Positions 61,628 through 64,000 of a stretch of 64,000 nucleotides of DNA are shown piece by piece. A program made the translations under genes and the position numbers. How positions within the stretch are numbered: position 1 is the first letter of the stretch; each line of letters starts with the position of its first letter. This stretch comes from Desmodus rotundus (taxonomy: Eukaryota > Chordata > Mammalia > Chiroptera > Phyllostomidae), in contig NC_071397.1 of the NCBI RefSeq assembly GCF_022682495.2, positions 24,567,427 to 24,631,426 on the forward strand. Reading direction: 5' to 3'. Below the pieces are notes generated by a model that ran no database searches, was not told the origin of the DNA, and was given only the letters and a program-made list of their open reading frames with translations.

Positions 61628-61735
61628 TAATTATCATCTATCATCTACCTATCATCTACCAAGCACATCTATCAAGTGCCCCTCTATCATCTATCACCTA
61701 TCTACCTGCCATCTGCAATCATCTAAATCCACCCA
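61628..61735. repeat. Degenerate ATCT/ATCTACC simple repeat
   Basis: Words such as tatcatctatcatctaccta and ctatcacctatctacctgcc alternate without a strict period. An old, decaying microsatellite. Confidence 0.8.
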
Positions 61736-63049
61736 TCCCTTTGGAGTCACCAGGGGGGCAATGTGGCCGCCTTCATGAGTGTCTTGCTGTGAGGTGGGAG
61801 GACCCTCGCTGGCTGCTGCCTACTCTCCTCTACATCTGCAATTAATTCTGAAGTATGGCTTTGGGTTGAAAGGGAGCTCGGAATATTATTTGAGCTTAAA
61901 TAGTATTTTCTTTTTCTGCAAACAGAAAAACAGCAGAATTTATTTCCTTTCCTTTTACTGAAGAAAAAAATGCCCCCTCTTAGGGGACTAGTATATTCAA
62001 AAAGCTGCTTAAGCTTCTTTAAAAACAAAGAACAATGGAATTGTAAGCCCTGTCTTTTCTCCTTACAAACTTAAACTGTAAAAGAAAGTCAGCATGTCAC
62101 ATGTTGACATTTGCATTTGATTTGGTGTATGTTTTCTTTCCCCATCACAATTTTTGTTGCCTGAAAAATGGTGCCCGTATTTACAACCTCCAGATCCTCA
62201 CCCAGGAATGAGGTACAGTCTGCCAGGAGCTCATGATTTCCGTGGCTCTTTACATTTTTGATTCTCTTTGAAGGGCGTAGGGCAGAGATCAACCTTAGCT
62301 TGCTAGTCACTGCAAATTTCCTTTCCTCACAGTAAGCCATGCTGGGTGTTAATGATAACATGAGGCGCTTGCCTCAGATGCCTTGACCCTAACACTGAGG
62401 GGATTTCACCTAATGGCTTTTTTTCCATCTCATTATTCTATATTTAAAATTAACCAAGCATTAAAATGAGGCACCTCTTTCTGCTGGTAAAGATGTTTTC
62501 CAAATGCCATCTCTAAGTTTAAAGTAGGTTATTATCTAAAAAAAACAATATAAAATTGTGGTGCTGATATTATAAACTATTTGGGGGGAGGGAGTAATCA
62601 TGCAATCATTCCACTTCGGGACCAGAGATTGTTAAGTAAGGATGGTCTTCAGGCAAAGAGAGAGGAACACCCATATAACAAAACAAACCAAACACAAAAG
62701 CGAATCATACCCACATGCAGTAGGGAAAGGGTAAATGAGAGAGAATCTTTACAAAAATGACAATTGAAAAGACGAGGCTCAGATTTTGAAGTGAATGCTT
62801 TTCAAAAGACACACTTGATGAGCATTCAGAACCCAGGCGGGAAAATGCCTGACAAAACAAGAAGTATTTCTTGTCAATTTTGAGGTAAATTTTAAAATAT
62901 GAGATGTAAAGTTTAGTTACATAAATCAAAGAGTCATTATAAGGATTAGATTACTTACATTTGTGAAATCTTTAGCATAGTTTAGTAAAGTTATACTATA
63001 GTTTAATATAAGTATACTATATATATACTATAATGTTGTAACCATTACA

Positions 63050-63145
63050 TACGTTCCCTTGTATTATTTTTATCTCAGTTGGTCCTGGCACAAACCTACA
63101 AGGTAGATAGTGCCGTTATTCCCTTTTCATGTGTGTCTCCAAAGG
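63050..63145 (-). repeat. MIR SINE fragment, reverse orientation
   Basis: 'cctggcacaaacctacaagg' and 'tagatagtgccgttattccc', then 'aaaggttatgtcatttgctt' fit the reverse MIR core. Confidence 0.6.
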
Positions 63146-63284
63146 TTATGTCATTTGCTTGGGAAAACCATATGTTTCCACTGAATAGTCTGAGTGGGTG
63201 ACTACCCTTCTCTGGCCAATGGTTTGGGTTGCAACAGAAGCTGGTCTCCTCAGATGGGCTCCTCCTTGATTCTGAATTTTATTT

Positions 63285-63472
63285 GTTTTAAAGATTTTAT
63301 TTATTTTTTGGAGAGACAGGAAGGGAGGGAGGAAGGGAAAGAGAAACATCTATCACCCCTAACCAGGAACCTGGCCTGCAACCCAGGCATGTGCCCTGAC
63401 TGGAAATTGAGCCAGTGACCTTTCGGCTCACAGGCTGGTTCTCAACCCACTGAGCCACAGCAGCCAGGGCTG
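63285..63472 (-). repeat. Ves-type SINE, reverse orientation
   Basis: The reverse tail (ttaaagattttatttatttt, then purine-rich ggaagggaggga and aaacatctatcacccc) leads into ctgcaacccaggcatgtgcc, ctgactggaaattgagccag, gacctttcggctcacaggct and gagccacagcagccagggct. The order and ends are those of a Ves SINE. It lies inside unassigned DNA. Confidence 0.85.
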
Positions 63473-63923
63473 ATTTTGAATTTTAAATAGTAACGAGAAC
63501 TGTCAGAATTTGAACACTGTGTTCTGAGAGAGTGACCTGCACCCTGGGGACAAACCCTGGTTTCTGTGCTTTCTGAGCCTGGTTCTTGAGCTTTTAATTC
63601 TTGGGCTGCCCAATACCTTTCCAGTACATTCTGTTTCCATTGTGACTTTGGTCCTGCATTGCTCTCTGCTTGGTGAGGGGCTGGCATGCAATGGAGGAAA
63701 CTGACTGTGTTGCGCCACAGTTGGCTGTGCTGTGGCCTCTGCTGAGGTGGCCTGGGGAAAAGCTCAGGTAGTAGAATCCTTTGTCTTTGGAAAGGGAGGA
63801 ATGGCCCCAGGACAAATGTGACACTTGACTTCCTTGCACAGTCTGAGAAGAGACAGACTTGGGGGCTGGATGAAAGAAGGTGCAGGGATTAAGCAAAAAA
63901 AAAAAATCTGTATCTCAAAAAAC

Positions 63924-63950
63924 TACACACACACACACACACACACACAG
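63924..63950. repeat. (CA)n microsatellite
   Basis: About 13 uninterrupted CA units; probably length-polymorphic. Confidence 0.95.
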
Positions 63951-64000
63951 ACTGTAGTGATAGCCAGAAAAAAAGAGAGGGATAGGTGGAGGTGGGCAAA

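Larger units (their letters stand above)
33104..64000 (-). other. Upstream EYS intron sequence (partial)
   Basis: Everything above the acceptor at 33104 is provisionally intronic. The upstream exon must end with two bases of a codon (phase 2) and should encode the first part of the LamG domain; I could not find it. Stretches with nothing I can name include 32670-32990, 33110-34995, 35170-36200, 37260-39140, 39830-42420, 42850-44480, 46330-47430, 48000-49625, 50340-51370, 52250-54370, 57720-58170, 59240-60110, 60290-61620 and 61740-63045. They are ordinary AT-rich mammalian DNA, apart from the items listed under findings. Confidence 0.5.

Noticed and set aside
1..64000. tRNA, rRNA, snRNA, CRISPR arrays, operons, riboswitches or viral insertions
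   Set aside because: No cloverleaf or snRNA wording outside the SINE heads, no regularly spaced repeats, and no non-retroviral virus protein text was seen. The LTR pieces are solo, old and non-coding.

Overview
The window is nuclear DNA of a placental mammal, most likely a bat. Three copies of a tRNA-derived SINE with the Ves signature lie at 11138-11349, 44818-45060 and 63285-63472. The key marks are a 'ctcagtggg' A-box side, a 'tgaccagggtacatg' core and a 'cattgatgtttctctccc' tail. Beside them are laurasiatherian-type L1 3' ends, MIR, MER5A-like hAT copies, MaLR-like LTR pieces and mariner derivatives. The DNA is AT-rich and full of stop codons. There are no operons, ribosome binding sites, CRISPR arrays or prokaryotic genes; nearly all open frames of 60-110 codons look like chance.

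The only protein-coding sequence I can defend is two exons on the minus strand, 33103-32995 and 25610-25390. Both have canonical acceptors and donors. The intron phases fit each other (phase 0 between them). Joined, they read from the last strands of a laminin-G domain into the first half of an EGF-like domain. The protein matches my memory of EYS (eyes shut homolog, a secreted photoreceptor matrix protein) around its first LamG domain and the EGF that follows. The window is therefore read as about 7.4 kb of complete EYS intron (25611-32994), 25 kb of the following intron (1-25389) and about 31 kb upstream of the first exon seen (33104-64000). The rest of LamG1 and the rest of the EGF domain were not found here.

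Layout. 1-11 kb: ancient LINE and MIR remnants and unassigned DNA. 11.1-16.2 kb: a Ves SINE against an L1 ORF2 piece, then a nearly complete HAL1 (half-L1) element. 16-25 kb: an LTR/DNA-type repeat, a hAT copy, a 567-bp mariner derivative and MaLR fragments. 25.4-33.1 kb: the exon-intron-exon block; its intron holds an L1 5'/ORF1 segment that is split by a younger L1 tail. 33-49 kb: MIR, two MER5A-like copies, a Ves SINE, an old L1 tail and two non-repeat blocks worth testing for conservation. 49.6-50.3 kb: a Tigger copy interrupted by a second 567-bp mariner derivative. 51-60.3 kb: an L1 graveyard in both orientations with a 683-bp mariner derivative of another family. 60-64 kb: a short-repeat stretch, a MIR and a Ves SINE.

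I found no new coding system. The most informative items are the intact EYS exons, the pair of equal-length mariner derivatives (one nested in a Tigger), the L1-in-L1 insertion with a readable target-site duplication, the near-complete HAL1, and a few CpG-retaining non-repeat blocks. All family names are from memory and were not checked against a database.
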